Assembly (NCBI GenBank): GCA_964436235.1
Contig: CAYTCW010000005.1
Location: 1-64,000 of the forward strand
Direction: 5' to 3'
From: UBA9980 sp964436235
GTDB lineage: Bacteria > Muiribacteriota > UBA9980
DNA: 64,000 nucleotides
Below are positions 62,801-64,000 of the stretch, piece by piece. The notes under the pieces were generated by a model. That model was not told the origin of the DNA, did not search any database, and saw nothing but the letters and a program-made list of their open reading frames with translations. Within the stretch, counting starts at the first letter, position 1. Every line of letters starts with the position of its first letter. A program made the position numbers and the translations under genes.

Positions 62801-63287
62801 AGCGCTTATATACGCTGTCAACAACTGGTTTTACGATATAGCCCGTCTTCTGTTAGAGGCCGGAGCGGACCACACCATAAAAGACAACCGACGCAAAACG
62901 GCCATGGATTACGCCGTCGATAAAAACTACAACACTATAATAGAAATGCTTATCGATGCCGGGGCGGATGTTAACGCGCGCACTTACGACGGCTCCACTT
63001 TGCTTACCTGGAGCGTCTGCTGCAAAAATACAGCGCTTGCAAGATATTTAATTTATAAAGGCGCGGATATTAACGCGCGCGACATAAAAAATTATACCGC
63101 GCTGATGCGCGCCGCAGTAAACGGTCATATTGAAATGGTTAAGATCCTTATTGAAAACGGCGCGAATACCGCCGCTAAAAACTCTGACGGCGAAACCGCT
63201 TACGATCTCGCCGTCAGAAATAAAAGAGAAAAGACTGCCGTTTATTTACTTAAATATGTAAAACCCTTAAAACATGAAATCGACTAA
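59820..63287 (+). CDS. Pseudokinase-transmembrane-ankyrin repeat protein
   Basis: 1155 residues. Residues about 20-270 have a Ser/Thr kinase-like fold with key residues changed. The beta3 Lys position reads AVLNFYKK (N49), and the HRDLKPxN loop reads L-L-N-L-K-P-S-N (141-148), losing the catalytic Asp. The DFG region reads IDKFG. The SDYYDFGITLLDL helix matches kinase helix F. About 440-490 holds two hydrophobic helices. From about 555 to the end there are roughly 14-16 ankyrin repeats (GADIN-x-x-D-x-x-G-x-x-A-L type). The likely topology puts both ends in the cytoplasm. Its own promoter precedes it, and the last 21 bp overlap the convergent PLD gene. It is probably a scaffold or signalling adaptor. 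Confidence 0.85.
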   Translation: MAINSQILDISAASPSKFNKYAVIRREPILDTHMERYLLQKDKEKAVLNFYKKHTSKESETLFKARQKNAEAHPRKILKILEYGFYKKVPCWYEICPYSRFGPLANIFNTARTYSRQITFSAITEGIFSIIDYFHSQNMALLNLKPSNIVINNLYPLELVIKEIDKFGESSPANTASDYYDFGITLLDLFLGSDPDCSPERAYLIHSITASENGMPQQVPRHLKSLLTGLMCGAHEKRWGANEVKKWLAEGHGRIELLKHEDGNSSAGASGRVFIPPEEYKKINELFKLPLEIKNGLSDAIRPDYLNCAGEFINLKNENLFITLKEAGEFIEANAGANFPKERLYEDLERTAGYYKISQCIKNAADLALYERLSGLLKKITPETGGAYLNKIKNYLQAILYKNIRWSAEDKKIARALLDIKWDMVNEKIYGRKAGAVENKSIIAAAGLLLLAAFAYSLYAEKYYLMLFCILLLTHIAYIIFTAPDYEKVYTTWQLRIDEAGDLCAQSQKLAAAGYKNHATPQPPRTKNASAASKDAARNYYPNADTQEIFDRFIHAIKTGNYKETQKLIQRGADINAKDAGGASALIWAADSGDLKLIKLLTGYGADINACDNQGASALMWAAYKGNESAVKLLIDNGAAKDSRDLEGHTPLMAACFNSHSGAVRALLDYGCDARAADFAGNGVLAYAKNSGCVDIAEMITDHIDSGAEAENKKNAIGGIIFDTLSDCGVTDAFELIKAAVTANKKAVRNIIESADSADASGSRFIKACAAGNYDLARKMIDIKIDINARDRRGYSALIWAVDKKRDRITDLLLENGADVDAADSYGYSPLIWAIERNDLCCVKKLIDHKADIDRADNNGITPLMWTVIKKRHDIARTLIKSGCDADKFDHKGYSALSYAIEKKLDNFIELTAAASAKPAIDNPLPRPFILWAAARSRTALVKLAVARGAELNAKDEYGRTALMHCINSRNIDAVALLINSGADINLCDNSGAGALIYAVNNWFYDIARLLLEAGADHTIKDNRRKTAMDYAVDKNYNTIIEMLIDAGADVNARTYDGSTLLTWSVCCKNTALARYLIYKGADINARDIKNYTALMRAAVNGHIEMVKILIENGANTAAKNSDGETAYDLAVRNKREKTAVYLLKYVKPLKHEID

Positions 63288-64000
63288 ATGAAATACCTTC
63301 ATCTTCATTTCCTCGCTGAAACTTGCATGCCATTCAGCCGCTTCTTCTAAAGTAATCAGGCGGCAGTAATAGAGGTCCTGAGTAAAAGTATCGTGCATAA
63401 GTTTAGCGAATTCTGCATTTTCAATAAGAACCATTTCTTCGGCGTCGAGTTTATTACTGCGGGAATTTAAATTGTATGAACCTATGGTCACGGCCGCGCC
63501 GTCGAAGTAATTGCACTTTGCATGAAGCGTCTGGCTGCCGTACCACTCGTAAATATTGATATTTTTTTCTATTAAGTCTTTAAAGAAATAGTGACTGGCA
63601 TAAACTATATATTTACCCATATCGTTAGAATACATTGAATTAGTTATTATGCTGACTTTAACGCCGCGCGCGGCCGCTTTAATAAGGCTTTCCTCGAGCC
63701 GCTTCGACGGCAGGAAATAAGGCGTCTGCAAAATAACCTCTTTCGAGCAGCGGTCGATATACCAGGTAAGGCATTCTAAAACATGGTCGTCTTTATCGGT
63801 CGGAAAATGAACTATAAAACGGATATCCACGCCTGAAACTTTAGGCGCTACAGGATAGTATTCGCGCAGCACTTCTTTGATCAGTTTCGGATTGTCCGCC
63901 GGCTTATACATTGAAGAATTATCTATTTTATATTTTTCCATCTCTTTTTCCGCGCGCTGTAATTCGCTCAAATCGTCGCGCACGAAAAAATTCTGATTAT
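63267..64000 (-). CDS. Phospholipase D/cardiolipin synthase-like protein (partial, 5' end outside window)
   Basis: The frame stays open to the window edge, so only the C-terminal part (about 244 residues) is seen. It has one complete HKD motif, H-A-K-C-N-Y-F-D followed by GSYNLNSRS, and before it DRCSKEVILQTPYFLPSKRLEESLIKAAARGVKVSIITNS, typical of the region before the second HKD of cardiolipin synthase. The first HKD and any membrane helices should lie to the right. It makes or hydrolyses phosphodiester bonds in lipids. The 3' end overlaps the ankyrin gene tail-to-tail. Confidence 0.85.
   Translation of the reverse strand, partial: NQNFFVRDDLSELQRAEKEMEKYKIDNSSMYKPADNPKLIKEVLREYYPVAPKVSGVDIRFIVHFPTDKDDHVLECLTWYIDRCSKEVILQTPYFLPSKRLEESLIKAAARGVKVSIITNSMYSNDMGKYIVYASHYFFKDLIEKNINIYEWYGSQTLHAKCNYFDGAAVTIGSYNLNSRSNKLDAEEMVLIENAEFAKLMHDTFTQDLYYCRLITLEEAAEWHASFSEEMKMKVFHLVDFMF

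Noticed and set aside
1..64000. CRISPR array, prophage or insertion sequence
   Set aside because: No regularly spaced repeats, no transposase, integrase or phage structural motifs were seen on either strand.

Overview
The window looks like a scaffold from an uncultured, moderately AT-rich diderm bacterium, probably metagenome-assembled. A 100-N gap is flanked by identical 55-bp ends. There are secreted and lipoprotein signals, type IV-like pseudopilins, a WhiG/FliA-type sigma factor and SpoVG in the spoVG-glmU-prs-pth neighbourhood typical of Firmicutes. TPR proteins are very abundant. This mix recalls deep candidate phyla such as Wallbacteria or Riflebacteria, but no marker here fixes the taxonomy. 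I saw no phage, insertion sequence or CRISPR array.

Region by region. (1) 1-5.8 kb, minus strand: an alpha/beta hydrolase, a TPR-gluzincin protease, and an operon of a motility-type sigma factor, a Jag_N-FapA (DUF342) protein and a small hydrophilic protein. (2) 5.8-11.8 kb, minus: spoVG and tRNA-Gln, closed by a terminator, then glmU-prs-TPR-pth, with the TPR gene where ctc sits in Firmicutes. (3) 11.8-21.3 kb, minus: assembly gap, a large coiled-coil protein, a large membrane TPR protein, WecB-type UDP-GlcNAc 2-epimerase and a hybrid sensor kinase. (4) 21.5-25.0 kb, plus: QueG-like Fe-S protein, DUF4416, EamA transporter, secreted TPR protein. (5) 25.1-30.6 kb, minus: an operon from a consensus promoter encoding two lipoproteins, a 900-residue membrane-anchored protein and two pseudopilin-like proteins. 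(6) 30.8-34.9 kb, plus: PocR-type sensor kinase, lone receiver and hybrid kinase.

(7) 35.0-49.6 kb, plus, is the most distinctive block. It holds a metallo-beta-lactamase-fold hydrolase, a BMP-type binding protein, a 1591-residue fusion of an M1-like zinc peptidase with a membrane-anchored region, a 763-residue protein of similar architecture to that region, an ABC ATPase, three ABC-2-type permeases and a TPR membrane protein. Tight spacing and overlaps suggest one peptidase-linked ABC machine with no experimental function known to me. (8) 49.6-54.4 kb, plus: PAP2 phosphatase, penicillin-acylase-family hydrolase, a 50-residue EF-hand-like microprotein, a multi-pass membrane protein, and a 36-residue acidic ORF behind a near-consensus sigma-54 promoter. 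(9) 54.6-58.7 kb: BI-1 family protein, two secreted proteins, and a secreted zinc-ribbon protein with three internal repeats. (10) 58.8-59.75 kb: a non-coding stretch with five strong palindromes, including a roughly 300-bp REPIN/MITE-like inverted-repeat unit. (11) 59.8 kb to the end: a pseudokinase-transmembrane-ankyrin protein and, convergent to it, the C-terminal part of a phospholipase D/cardiolipin synthase-like protein that runs off the window.

Many promoters here match TTGACA-17-TATAAT closely, so transcription-unit boundaries can be read with some confidence. Family assignments come from motifs read by eye; no database search was run.
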